A DNA stretch of 30,328 nucleotides, taken from positions 1-30,328 of the forward strand of contig SKTG01000254.1 in assembly GCA_007118045.1 (NCBI GenBank), read 5' to 3'. The number at the start of each line of letters is the position of its first letter. Positions within the stretch are counted from its first letter, which is position 1. The notes below the pieces were generated by a model that was given only the letters and a program-made list of their open reading frames with translations, had not been told where the DNA came from and searched no databases. Positions 15,331 to 23,131 of the stretch are shown here, one piece after another. The position numbers and the translations under genes are program-made. Source of the DNA: Nitriliruptoraceae bacterium. GTDB lineage: Bacteria; Actinomycetota; Nitriliruptoria; Nitriliruptorales; Nitriliruptoraceae.

Positions 15331-17946
15331 TCAGCGGCGCAGCGTCGCACCGACCTCCTCGGCCTCGCGGGCCACGGCCTCGATCACGCGCTCCGCGTCC
15401 TCGTCGGTGAGCTGCCGGTCAGGTGCCTGCAGACGCAGGCGGATCGCGAGGCTGCGGCGTCCCCCGCCGACCTGCTCGCCCCGGTACTCGTCGAACCACC
15501 ACGCCTCGTCGAGCAGTTGCCCCGCACCGGCACGCACGGCCCGCTCCAACGTCGCGTAGGGGACGTCGTCAGCGGCCACCAACGCCACGTCGACGCTGAG
15601 GGCCGGGTGACGCACGATCGGCCGGGCGGAGATCGGCGCGTACCCGCCCTCCGGTACGGCCGCGAGGAAGGGCTCGAGCAGCAGCTCGGCGACGACGACC
15701 GGTTCGGGCAGGTCGCGTCGGTCGGCCTCCGTGGGGTGGAGCTGACCAGCGAGACCGACCTCGTGACCGTGGAACAGGAGCGCGACGGTCCGTCCAGGGT
15801 GGAAGCCGTCCCGCTCGACCGGCATCCGCTCGAGCCTCCACGTCGCGTCGTCCGGTGGCGCGAGCGTCGCCGCCACGCGATCGACGACGTCGAGCAGGTC
15901 GGGGACCGACCAACGTTCATCGAGGTCGAGCCACCCGTCCCCCAGTCGCAGCCCCTGGGCGGCGAGCGCCAGGACGCGTGGCTGGATCGGAAGGTCCTCG
16001 CCGGCCGGTGACCGCCACCGCCACTCGTCGACGACCACGCCGTCGAGCACCGCCGCGAGCTCGTCGTCCACCGGGCGGAAGCACCGCCCGAGCTCGACCA
16101 GGGCGGTCCCCGGGCGGCCCTGACCGTGGTTGCGGCGCAGGGCCTGCAGCAGCCCTTCCACCAGCGTCGGTCGCATCGCCGAGGCGTCCTTGGCCAGCGG
16201 GTTCGCGAGCAGCACGCGGCCTTCGGACGGGGCGACACCGAGCAGCGCATCCTCCCCGACGAAGGGCCGGGTGACGGCCTCGTGGAACCCCGCCGCGAGG
16301 GCGAGCTCACGCGCTTCGCGTTCGAGGCGCTGGACCGGGGTCAGCCCACCCGTCACCGGCAGTGCCGGCAAGGTCGCCGGGATGCGCTCGTAGCCGTGCA
16401 GCCGCGCGATCTCCTCGGTCACGTCGGCCGGGCGCAGCAGATCGCGGCGCCAGGAGGGCGGCGTCACGAGGAGCGTGGCCGAGCCGGCCACCAGGTCGCC
16501 CGGTCCGCCGGCATCACCGGCATCGCCGGGATCGCCGGCGCGACCGGAAACGCCGACATCGCCCTCATCGCCGGCGCCTCCGGCATCGCCGGCCTCGCCG
16601 TCACCGGCCACGACGGTCGCGCCAGCCCGCTCCAGCAGCTGCCGCTGCCGCTCGACCGGCAGCTCGAGCCCCAGGGTCGCGCTCACACGGCCCGTGTCCA
16701 GTTCGACGGTGGGACGCTCGGCCCAGCCGACGGGCGGATCGACCCGGACCTCGTCGCCACCGGTGCTGCGCGCTCCCGTCAGGTCGCGCAGCAGCTGGGC
16801 CGCACGGGCGAGGGCTCGTTGTGCGCCGTGGGGGTCGACCCCGCGCTCGAAACGTTGGCTCGCCTCGCTGACCAGCCCCAGACGGCGCGAGGTGTCGCGG
16901 ATGCGCGTCGGCTCCCACACGGCCGCCTCCAGCAGCACCCGGGTGGTGTCGGCGCTCACCTCGGTCTCGGCGCCACCCATGACCCCGGCGAGGCTGACGC
17001 TCCGGTCGGCATCGTCGATGACCAGGTCGCCGGGCACCAGCTCGCGGGTGCGGTCGTCGAGGGTGGTCAGCGTCTCGCCGTCGCTCGCTTCCCGGACCGT
17101 GAGCGCCGGTCCCCGGAGCTCGTCGAGGTCGAAGGCATGTAGTGGCTGACCGAGCTCGAGCATGACCAGGTTGGTCACGTCCACCACGACGTCGATCGCC
17201 CGTACCCCGCACTGGGCGAGCCGTTGGCGCAACCACAGCGGCGAGGTCGTGACCTCGACGTCCTCGAGGCTCCACGTGAGGAAGGCGGCGCACCCGTCGG
17301 TGCGCACCGACAGCGGCAGGCTCTCGGGCTCGGGCAGCGACGGGACCTCGGGGACCCGCCACGGCGTGTCGAGGATCGCGGCCAGGTCGCGGGCCACGCC
17401 GAGCACGCTGAGGTGGTCGCCCCGGTCCGCCTGGACGGCGATCTCGATCACCGGTTCACCGAGCGGCAGCAGCTCCTCGAGCGGCACACCGAGCGCGGTC
17501 TCCGGGGCCAGCGTGAGGATCCCGCTGTGGTCGTCGCCGAGCTGGAGCTCCTTGGCGGACGCGAGCATCCCGTGCGAGACGACGCCGCGGATCGTGCGCG
17601 CCTCGAGGGTCAGCCCGGGGCGTCCGTCCGGCCCGGTCACACCCGGGACGTACCCACCGGGCAGTGCGTGCGCCACCACGTCGTCGACGTCGAAGTTGCT
17701 CGCTCCGCAGACGAGCTCGAGTTCGCCGTCGCCGCCGTCCCCGGTGACGCGCACCACGCGCAGCTTGTCGGCGTCCGGATGCGGTTCCCAGGCCAGGACG
17801 CGGGCCGTTCGGATCCCGGCCGCACCGCCACCGGGCGTGGTCACGTCCTCGACCTCGAGGCCGGACAGGCTCATGGCCTCGAGGAGCTCGTCGAGCGGCA
17901 GGTGCAGGTCGACGAACTCTTGCAGCCAGGACAACGGCAGCTTCAC
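15331..17946 (-). CDS. pheT: Phenylalanyl-tRNA synthetase beta subunit
   Basis: Beta chain of the alpha2-beta2 enzyme that charges tRNA-Phe. The 871-residue protein begins (GTG)KLPLSWLQEFVDL; the GTG at 17946 has AAGGAC upstream and matches the family start, whereas the frame remains open upstream without homologous sequence. Domains: OB-type tRNA-binding fold about 45-155 (HPDADKLRVVRV, CGASNF), B3/B4 editing region about 215-390, B5 about 407-520, catalytic-like region, and FDX-ACB anticodon-binding domain about 780-871. Residues 448-486 are a Gly/Asp/Ala repeat (GDAGDAGGPGD-like) inserted in B5. It follows pheS by 76 bases. Confidence 0.96.
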   Translation of the reverse strand: MKLPLSWLQEFVDLHLPLDELLEAMSLSGLEVEDVTTPGGGAAGIRTARVLAWEPHPDADKLRVVRVTGDGGDGELELVCGASNFDVDDVVAHALPGGYVPGVTGPDGRPGLTLEARTIRGVVSHGMLASAKELQLGDDHSGILTLAPETALGVPLEELLPLGEPVIEIAVQADRGDHLSVLGVARDLAAILDTPWRVPEVPSLPEPESLPLSVRTDGCAAFLTWSLEDVEVTTSPLWLRQRLAQCGVRAIDVVVDVTNLVMLELGQPLHAFDLDELRGPALTVREASDGETLTTLDDRTRELVPGDLVIDDADRSVSLAGVMGGAETEVSADTTRVLLEAAVWEPTRIRDTSRRLGLVSEASQRFERGVDPHGAQRALARAAQLLRDLTGARSTGGDEVRVDPPVGWAERPTVELDTGRVSATLGLELPVERQRQLLERAGATVVAGDGEAGDAGGAGDEGDVGVSGRAGDPGDAGDAGGPGDLVAGSATLLVTPPSWRRDLLRPADVTEEIARLHGYERIPATLPALPVTGGLTPVQRLEREARELALAAGFHEAVTRPFVGEDALLGVAPSEGRVLLANPLAKDASAMRPTLVEGLLQALRRNHGQGRPGTALVELGRCFRPVDDELAAVLDGVVVDEWRWRSPAGEDLPIQPRVLALAAQGLRLGDGWLDLDERWSVPDLLDVVDRVAATLAPPDDATWRLERMPVERDGFHPGRTVALLFHGHEVGLAGQLHPTEADRRDLPEPVVVAELLLEPFLAAVPEGGYAPISARPIVRHPALSVDVALVAADDVPYATLERAVRAGAGQLLDEAWWFDEYRGEQVGGGRRSLAIRLRLQAPDRQLTDEDAERVIEAVAREAEEVGATLRR
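16489..16605 (-). repeat. Coding repeat: Gly-Asp/Ala-rich insertion in PheT
   Basis: On the minus strand imperfect GGCGATGCCGG-like units (codons for Gly, Asp, Ala) recur through about 115 bases, encoding PheT residues 448-486 with Gly at nearly every third position, for example GDPGDAGDAGGPGD. The flanking family sequence (ERAGATV before, TLLVTPPSWRRDL after) is intact, so this is an in-frame expansion in a loop. Confidence 0.85.
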
Positions 17947-18022
17947 GGTCGGTCCTTGTCGGGCTCGTGGGCTGGACGGCGAGGAGGTGGCGGCCCGCGG
18001 TGCGCTCGGACGAGCTGCGGGC

Positions 18023-19024
18023 TCAGAAGCGCGCCAGGAAGCGTGCGTCGGCGTCGAACAGCTCGCGGATGTCGTGCACGCCGTGCCGCAGCATCGCCAC
18101 ACGTTCGATGCCGATCCCGAACGCGAAGCCACGGAACCGGTCGCCGTCGACCCCGCAGGCGGCCAGCACGTTCGGGTCGACCATGCCCGCCCCGAGGATC
18201 TCCAGCCAGCCGTGGTTGCCGGCCGAGCCCTCGAACGACACGTCCACCTCCGCCGAGGGCTCGGTGAAGGGGAAGAACGACGGCCGCAGCCGGATCTGAC
18301 GGTCCGCGCCGAACAGGCTGCGCGCGAACGCGAGCAGGGTGCCGCGCAGGTCCGCCATCGTGACGTCCTCGGCGATCACGAGACCCTCGACCTGGCTGAA
18401 GACCGGTGAATGGGTCGCGTCCACGGCGTCGGCCCGGTAGGTGCGACCGGGGCACACGACCGCGATGGGTGGCTCCTCGGCGGTCATCACGCGGGCCTGC
18501 ACCGGGGAGGTGTGGGTCCGCAGCACGACGTCGTCGAACCCGTCGACGTAGATCGTGTCCATCTCCTGCCGAGCCGGGTGGTTGGGCTCGATGTTGAGCA
18601 TGTCGAAGTTGTAGGTGCCGGACTCGGCCTCGGGCCCCTCGGCCACGCGGTAGCCCATACCGATGAACACGTCGAGGATCTCGTGCTCCACCTGGGTGAG
18701 CAGGTGGGGTCGTCCCGGCGGGACCCGGCGTGGTGGCAGCGTCAGGTCCAGACGTTCGGCCTCGAGCCGGGCACGCAGCGCCGCGTCGGACAGCTGCTCG
18801 TGCCGCTCGTCGAAGGCGCTCGTGAACGCCTGCCGGAACGCGTTGAGCGCCTGTCCGCGTCGCCGGCGTTCGTCGGCGTCGAGCGAGCCCATGCCTTTCT
18901 GCGCGGCGGCGAGCTCGGACCGCTTGCCCGTGAACGTGACCCGTACCCGTTCGAGGTCGTCGAGGTCCTCCGCCGCGGCGACGGCGGCCAGCGCATCGCG
19001 TTGCAGAGCGTCGAGGTCGGTCAC
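18023..19024 (-). CDS. pheS: Phenylalanyl-tRNA synthetase alpha subunit
   Basis: Catalytic chain of phenylalanyl-tRNA synthetase. The 333-residue class II synthetase has an N-terminal coiled coil (about 1-85), HPARQEMDTIYVDG, the motif-2 region VVCPGRTYRADAVDATHSPVFSQVEG, RLRPSFFPFTEPSAEVDV, WLEILGAGMV and motif 3 GFAFGIGIERVAML. Length is near the usual 330-350. The GTG start has GGAGGA seven bases upstream. A TACCCT promoter hexamer lies 27 bases before the start, so pheST probably has its own short-leader transcript. Confidence 0.96.
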   Translation of the reverse strand: MTDLDALQRDALAAVAAAEDLDDLERVRVTFTGKRSELAAAQKGMGSLDADERRRRGQALNAFRQAFTSAFDERHEQLSDAALRARLEAERLDLTLPPRRVPPGRPHLLTQVEHEILDVFIGMGYRVAEGPEAESGTYNFDMLNIEPNHPARQEMDTIYVDGFDDVVLRTHTSPVQARVMTAEEPPIAVVCPGRTYRADAVDATHSPVFSQVEGLVIAEDVTMADLRGTLLAFARSLFGADRQIRLRPSFFPFTEPSAEVDVSFEGSAGNHGWLEILGAGMVDPNVLAACGVDGDRFRGFAFGIGIERVAMLRHGVHDIRELFDADARFLARF

Positions 19025-19051
19025 GTCGGTCCTCCGGGGCGGTCGGGCAGC

Positions 19052-19057
19052 AGGGTA
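19052..19057 (-). promoter_or_regulatory. Probable pheS -10 hexamer
   Basis: TACCCT within CCTACCCTGC on the minus strand, 27 bases before the pheS GTG, leaving room for a short leader with the GGAGGA ribosome site. The -35 region is not recognisable. The same ten bases occur before arfB and hisE. Confidence 0.4.
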
Positions 19058-19184
19058 GGTCGCGCGGCGGCGGGGATCGCACCGGGAGCGGGGCCCCGAG
19101 GACAGCGCCCGGTCGGTGCGGGATCGGCTCCGTGCGGCCGCCGGCGCCGCGTCGCTCCCGCGGTCGCGTGGCGGGAGAGCTCCG

Positions 19185-20216
19185 TCAACCTGGCGAAGCC
19201 CCCGCCGGCTCGGCGGGCAGCCAGCACCGCAGGAGGGCGCCGGGACCCGCGTCCTCGAGGGTCACGCGTCCGCCGTGCGCCTCGACCAGACCCCGCGCGA
19301 TGAACAGGCCCAGGCCGTTGCCGGGTTGACGCTCGTCGACCCGGCCGAACTTGCGGAAGACGCTCTCCCGCCGCTCCTCGGGCACGCCCGGTCCGTGATC
19401 GCGCACCTCGAGAACCACGCCGTCCTCCGCCTCGTACGCCACGATCTCGATCGGCGGCTCCCCGTACCGCAACGCGTTGTCCACCAGGTTGGTCAGCACC
19501 TGGTCGAGACGGTCGAGGTCGCCGCGCATGGGCGGGAGGTCGTCGGCGACCCGTACCCCGATCTCCCGGCCGGTCCACTCCCCCCGGACGGCCCGCTCGA
19601 CGACACGGTCGATGAGCTCCGTCGGCTCGAGCGGAGCCAGGCGCAGGCGCACCCGACCGGCGTCGATCCGCGAGACCTCGAGCAGGTCACGGAGCAGCTG
19701 GGTCAGCCGGTCCGCGTCGGCGTCGATCGTGGCGAGCATCGCCCGCTTCTTGTCGTCGTCGAGCCGATCCCACCTGCTCAGCAGCGTCCGCGTGAAGCCC
19801 TTGACGCTCGCCAGCGGTGTGCGCAGCTCGTGGCTGACGGTCGCGACGACGTCGCCGCCCATCCGATCGAGCGAGGCCTGACGACGCGCCGGACGCACGC
19901 TGAGCACGGTCGCCTCCCCGTGCCAGCGCCACACCGCCGTGACGCTGCGACGCCGCCCGCCGGGAAGCACGACCTGCAGGCGACGTTCCGCGGTGCGCTC
20001 GGCCGTGGGATGGGGCGCGGGCGGCAACGCGCACTCCCGGCCGCTGTCGTCCTCGAGCGTGATCACCTCGCGCAGAGCTCGGCCGACGACGTCCGACGGC
20101 AGCGCCAGCAGGGTGCGGGCACGGACGTTCGTGGCCAGGACCGTGCCGGTTCCGGTCGCCACCAGGACCGCCTCGGGGACCAGCTCGAGCGTCGCGGCGT
20201 CCAACGGCAGGCTCAT
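19185..20216 (-). CDS. PAS-domain sensor histidine kinase, soluble
   Basis: Two-component sensor kinase of 343 residues without membrane segments. It has a PAS-like domain (about 5-108; LELVPEAVLVATGTGTVLATN), HisKA with the phospho-acceptor His129 in SHELRTPLASVKGF, and a HATPase with N box NLVDNALRYG (243-252), G1 DHGPGVP (273-279), F box VFRKFGR and G2 GNGLGLFI (299-306). All catalytic motifs are intact. The ATG at 20216 overlaps the rlmB TGA (ATGA) and has GGGAGGTC upstream. No response regulator is nearby. A kinase at this position, between the rRNA methylase gene and pheS, is also known in Streptomyces. The signal is unknown but presumably cytosolic. Confidence 0.92.
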   Translation of the reverse strand: MSLPLDAATLELVPEAVLVATGTGTVLATNVRARTLLALPSDVVGRALREVITLEDDSGRECALPPAPHPTAERTAERRLQVVLPGGRRRSVTAVWRWHGEATVLSVRPARRQASLDRMGGDVVATVSHELRTPLASVKGFTRTLLSRWDRLDDDKKRAMLATIDADADRLTQLLRDLLEVSRIDAGRVRLRLAPLEPTELIDRVVERAVRGEWTGREIGVRVADDLPPMRGDLDRLDQVLTNLVDNALRYGEPPIEIVAYEAEDGVVLEVRDHGPGVPEERRESVFRKFGRVDERQPGNGLGLFIARGLVEAHGGRVTLEDAGPGALLRCWLPAEPAGASPG

Positions 20217-20983
20217 GTCCGTGACCTCCCACGCGCGACCGTGTACAGCGCCACGGCCGCGGCCGCCGCGACGTTGAGCGACTCCGCCCGCCCGTGGATC
20301 GGCACGGCCACCGTCTGGTCCAGCAGCGCCACGGTGGTGGCCGAGAGCCCGTGCGCCTCGTTGCCGAGGACCACGGCGATCGGGTCCGACCGCTCCGCGA
20401 GGGACTCGAGCGCCGCGTCGCCGGCGGCGTCGAGACCGACCAGGCGGTGACCGGCCGCGCGGCAGGTCGCCGCAACGACCTCCGGCCCGTCCTCGACGGC
20501 CACGGGGAGGTGGTAGGTCGAGCCGGCGGCCGCCCGCACGGCCTTCGGGCCGTAGGGGTCCGCTCCGGCGACGAACACCGCCCCGGTGGCGCCGGCTGCG
20601 TCCGCGGTACGCAGGATCGTGCCGGCGTTGCCCGGATCGGCGACCCCGTCGAGGACCACCGTGAAGCCACCGGCGACCACCGTCTCCAGCGCGAAGACCG
20701 GTGTCCGCGCGAGCGCGACGATGCCCTGCGGACTGGTGGTGCCGCTGAGCTTGCTCAGGACGGGCTCGGTGACCTCCGTGACGGTGACCCCGTCGGTCTC
20801 GGGGAGCTGGGCGAGGGCCTCCTCGGTGACGAAGATCTCGAGGACGACCCCGGCATCGAGGGCCTCCTCGACCGCTCTGGGGCCTTCGACCAGATGCTGC
20901 CCGCGGACCCGCCGCTCGCGCGAGCGGTTCAGGCTGCTCAGCGCGCGGACCCGGGGATTGCGGGTGGAGGTCACACGCTCCAT
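20213..20983 (-). CDS. rlmB: TrmH/SpoU-family RNA 2'-O-methyltransferase (RlmB/TsnR-like)
   Basis: SAM-dependent methylation of ribose, most likely on 23S rRNA. The 256-residue protein has an N-terminal substrate-binding domain (about 1-95, RVRGQHLVEGPRAVEEAL) and a SPOUT knot with motif 1 VVLDGVADPGNAGTILRTADAAG, motif 2 IAVVLGNEAHGLS and motif 3 VPIHGRAESLNVAAAAAVALY. The gene lies just after rplT, its usual actinobacterial place. The exact rRNA site, and so the symbol, is tentative. Its stop overlaps the kinase start. Confidence 0.88.
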   Translation of the reverse strand: MERVTSTRNPRVRALSSLNRSRERRVRGQHLVEGPRAVEEALDAGVVLEIFVTEEALAQLPETDGVTVTEVTEPVLSKLSGTTSPQGIVALARTPVFALETVVAGGFTVVLDGVADPGNAGTILRTADAAGATGAVFVAGADPYGPKAVRAAAGSTYHLPVAVEDGPEVVAATCRAAGHRLVGLDAAGDAALESLAERSDPIAVVLGNEAHGLSATTVALLDQTVAVPIHGRAESLNVAAAAAVALYTVARGRSRT

Positions 20984-21140
20984 CGGCGGCCTCGCTCGGG
21001 GACCCCGCAGCGGCGGACGGTGCTCCCCCGGCCCCTCGGCGCGCCCGCAGGGACCCTCGCGTGACGCGGATCGGGGTCGGGTCGCGCCCGACGGGCACCC
21101 TCACCGCGACGACCGTGGCCACCCACGACGACACGAAGGC

Positions 21141-21166
21141 GGACGCCGGCCCGGAGGCCGGCGTCC
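21141..21166 (-). terminator. Terminator hairpin of the infC-rpmI-rplT operon
   Basis: A perfect 11-base stem GGACGCCGGCC/GGCCGGCGTCC closes a four-base loop 22 bases beyond the rplT stop. On the minus strand GCCTTCGTGT follows, a weak U-containing tail. The best intrinsic terminator candidate in the window. Confidence 0.75.
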
Positions 21167-21188
21167 GAGTCCGGGGGCGGGCCGCCGA

Positions 21189-21557
21189 TCAGGCCGCTTC
21201 CTGCTCCAGCGCGGCCTTCGCGGAGGTCACCAGCGCACCGAAGGTGTCCGCGTCGTGCACGGCGAGGTCGGCGAGGTTCTTGCGGTCGACCTCGATCTCC
21301 GCGAGCTTCAGCCCGTGCATCAGGCGGCTGTAGCTGAGCCCCTCCTGCCGGGCCGCGGCGTTGATCCGCTGGATCCACAGGCGGCGCAGCTCGCCCTTAC
21401 GCGCGCGACGGTCGCGGTAGGCGTACCTGTCCGCGTGGTTGACCGCCTCCTTCGCGACGCGGAAGCGCCGACTACGGGCGCCGGAGAACCCCTTCGCGCG
21501 GTCCATGACCGCCTTGTGGCTCTTCTTGGCGTGAACGCCACCCTTGACGCGTGCCAT
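21189..21557 (-). CDS. rplT: 50S ribosomal protein L20
   Basis: Primary 23S rRNA-binding protein needed early in large-subunit assembly. The 122-residue sequence is ordinary L20: MARVKGGVHAKKSHKAVMDRAKGFSGARSRRFRVAKEAVNHADRYAYRDRRARKGELRRLWIQRINAA is recognisable in order, with a basic N-terminal arm and a globular C-terminus (SYSRLMHGLKLAEI, DRKNLADLAV). ATG is preceded by AAGGAG. Spacing to rpmI is 41 bases. L20 autorepresses this operon in E. coli and Bacillus; whether here is untested. Confidence 0.98.
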   Translation of the reverse strand: MARVKGGVHAKKSHKAVMDRAKGFSGARSRRFRVAKEAVNHADRYAYRDRRARKGELRRLWIQRINAAARQEGLSYSRLMHGLKLAEIEVDRKNLADLAVHDADTFGALVTSAKAALEQEAA

Positions 21558-21598
21558 CTCGTGCTCCTTCGGATCGTGCGGTAGTCGTCGACCGCGTG

Positions 21599-21793
21599 CT
21601 ACTCGTTCAGCAGCCTCTTGATCTTCTTCGCGTCGGGGGTGGCGATCTCGGTCTCGCCGGCCAGACGACGCTTGCGCGTCGAGGCCTTGTGACCGAGCAG
21701 GTGCGCGCGGTTCTTCTGCTGCGACATCACCTTGCCGTTCCGGGTGACGCGGAAACGCTTCTTCGCGCCGCTGTGGGTCTTCTGCTTCGGCAT
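21599..21793 (-). CDS. rpmI: 50S ribosomal protein L35
   Basis: Small basic large-subunit protein of 64 residues: MPKQKTHSGAKKRFRVTRNG at the start and KKIKRLLNE at the end, matching the family length. The ATG at 21793 is chosen over an upstream in-frame ATG (21859) because L35 always starts MPK. The upstream ribosome site is weak (AAGCGAG). It is separated from infC by an unusually long 239-base spacer. Confidence 0.97.
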   Translation of the reverse strand: MPKQKTHSGAKKRFRVTRNGKVMSQQKNRAHLLGHKASTRKRRLAGETEIATPDAKKIKRLLNE

Positions 21794-22032
21794 CGAGGCT
21801 CGCTTTCGATCGGGCCCGTCGCGGGGGGTGGTGCGCTGCGGGCGTGGCCTGTGGGTCATCCGGTGGCCCCGACGGGCGGGTCCGGCCGGGGGTGCTCGAC
21901 TCGGGATCGTGCGGCGGCAGCCGGGTCGTCGTCCTGGGAGCGGACCGAGCGGCTACCGAGCCAGGACCCGCGCTGCCGACGTCGGTCCGTCGACAGCGGG
22001 CACGGCGCGACCCTCGTGGACCTGCTGGTCGC
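21794..22032 (-). other. infC-rpmI spacer, possible structured regulatory RNA
   Basis: This 239-base non-coding spacer includes GTCCTGG/CCAGGAC (21931-21937 with 21961-21967) around a GC-rich inner region and the segment CTGTCGACGGACCGACGTCGG (split here: two CGACG repeats). In E. coli an L20-binding pseudoknot sits in this part of the operon; no match to that structure was established here. Confidence 0.35.
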
Positions 22033-22599
22033 TCAGGAGGCGGCGTCCGCGTTGCGGGGTCCGCTGTCGGCGTTCGGCTTCGGCTTCTGCTTGTGCGGGG
22101 CCAGGACCATCACCATGTTGCGGCCGTCGACCTTCGGGGCGGCCTCGACGCTGGCGAGCTCGCTCATGTCGTCCGCGAGACGGTCCAGCAGCTTCAGACC
22201 GAGCTCGGTGTGGGTCATCTCGCGACCGCGGAACATGATGGAGGCGCGGACCTTGGCGCCGTCGTTGAGGAAGCGGCGGACGTGACCGGACTTGGTGTTG
22301 TAGTCGTTGTCCGAGATCTTGGGTCGCATCTTGATCTCTTTGACGGCGATCTGGCTCTGCCGCTTGCGCGCCTCCTTCTGCTTCTGCTCCTCCTCGTACT
22401 TGGTCTTGCCCCAGTCGATGATGCGACACACGGGTGGATCCGCGTTCGGGGCGACCTCGACGAGGTCGAGCTCGAGCTCGCGTGCGCGGCGCAGGGCCTG
22501 CGCCAACGGGACGATGCCGACCTGCGTGCCGTCGGCGTCCACGAGCCGGACACGTGGGACCTTGATGTCCGCGTTGAGCCGGCGCTGCTGTTCGTCGAT
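22033..22599 (-). CDS. infC: Translation initiation factor IF-3, ATC start
   Basis: Binds the 30S subunit, checks the start codon and initiator tRNA. The 188-residue protein has the N-domain (RLNADIKVPRVRLVDADGTQVGIV, IIDWGKTKYEEEQKQKEARK linker) and C-domain (VKEIKMRPKISDNDYNTKSGHVRRFL, VRASIMFRGREMTHTELG, DGRNMVMVLAPHK). The family sequence extends 19 codons upstream of the first GTG (VDADG), and no ATG, GTG or TTG exists in frame back to a TGA near 22680. The only position with a ribosome site is ATC at 22597-22599, seven bases after a perfect AGGAGG. IF3 genes of E. coli and others start with AUU/AUC, allowing IF3 to repress its own synthesis. Confidence 0.93.
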   Translation of the reverse strand: MDEQQRRLNADIKVPRVRLVDADGTQVGIVPLAQALRRARELELDLVEVAPNADPPVCRIIDWGKTKYEEEQKQKEARKRQSQIAVKEIKMRPKISDNDYNTKSGHVRRFLNDGAKVRASIMFRGREMTHTELGLKLLDRLADDMSELASVEAAPKVDGRNMVMVLAPHKQKPKPNADSGPRNADAAS

Positions 22600-22612
22600 G
22601 CTGGTGCCTCCT
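22597..22612 (-). promoter_or_regulatory. infC start site: AGGAGG with ATC initiator
   Basis: AGGAGG (22607-22612) is separated by CACCAGC from ATC (22597-22599), followed by GAC GAA CAG CAG. An optimal ribosome site with a non-standard start codon is the classical design for IF3-dependent autocontrol. Confidence 0.8.
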
Positions 22613-22620
22613 GGTACCGG

Positions 22621-22669
22621 TTCGGATGGTCGGTCGTGCTCGGCGCTTCGGTTGGTCGGTCGTGCTCGG
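22621..22669. repeat. 23-bp direct repeat in the infC leader
   Basis: CCGAGCACGACCGACCATCCGAA and CCGAGCACGACCGACCAACCGAA (minus strand, one mismatch) lie at 22621-22643 and 22647-22669, three bases apart. They sit just upstream of the infC ribosome site, where repeated RNA segments could give alternative pairings. Confidence 0.85.
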
Positions 22670-22736
22670 TGCCTGCGTCACACGCGGGTTGCATCTCCCA
22701 CCCCGGCGTCATCCGACCGGGGCCACCGAACGAGAA

Positions 22737-22759
22737 CGGCGACCCCGTCAGGGTCGCCG
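22737..22759 (-). terminator. Terminator or attenuator hairpin in the infC leader
   Basis: A perfect nine-base stem CGGCGACCC/GGGTCGCCG with loop TGACG is followed on the minus strand by TTCTCGTT. This resembles an intrinsic terminator and lies about 140 bases upstream of infC, inside the presumed leader. It could end transcripts from upstream or be a conditional attenuator. Confidence 0.55.
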
Positions 22760-23046
22760 TGGGTCGAGGTCACGAACCCTACTCGGACCGGTGTCCGAGG
22801 GGTGGGACCTTGACCCGCGCAGGACGACCTGGCGGGTGGGTGCGCGAGGCACCGCTTCGTCTTCGGTTGTCGTGGTCGTCCGCCGCCGGTCGGCCGGTCC
22901 CGGTTCCGGCCGGCCCCGGTCACGAGTGGCGGACCGTGGCGACCGTCGTTGCGGGTTCCGTTGCCCGTCCGCGGCTCGGCGTTCGGCTGTCGCCGCAGTG
23001 CCGAGTCGCATGGAGGCGACGGTCGCAACGGGCGCGACCGGCCGTG

Positions 23047-23076
23047 AGGCTACCACGCCGCACGCGTGGCCGTCGA
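23047..23076 (-). promoter_or_regulatory. Possible infC operon promoter
   Basis: On the minus strand TCGACG (23071-23076) and TAGCCT (23047-23052) are 18 bases apart, just after the DUF1844 terminator stems. It would give an infC leader of about 440 bases. The hexamers are only partly consensus. Confidence 0.35.
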
Positions 23077-23131
23077 GGCGCCCAGGCGCCACGGTCGGGC
23101 GGCCCAGCCGCCCGAGATCCCGCTGAGCGGG
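23077..23131 (-). terminator. Three hairpins after the DUF1844 gene
   Basis: Going leftward from the stop at 23142: CCCGCT/AGCGGG (23119-23131), TCGGGCGGC/GCCGCCCGA (23095-23115, three-base loop, nine perfect pairs), and GGCGCC/GGCGCC (23077-23090). Such a dense run next to a stop suggests termination, though T-tracts are missing. Confidence 0.55.

Noticed and set aside
16489..16605. CRISPR-like or intergenic minisatellite reading of the repeat in pheT
   Set aside because: Units are short, imperfect, in frame and inside a continuous conserved gene, with no spacers.
19025..19184. T-box or Phe-rich leader peptide before pheS
   Set aside because: No T-box motif, specifier loop or Phe codon run is visible; the promoter hexamer lies only 27 bases before pheS.
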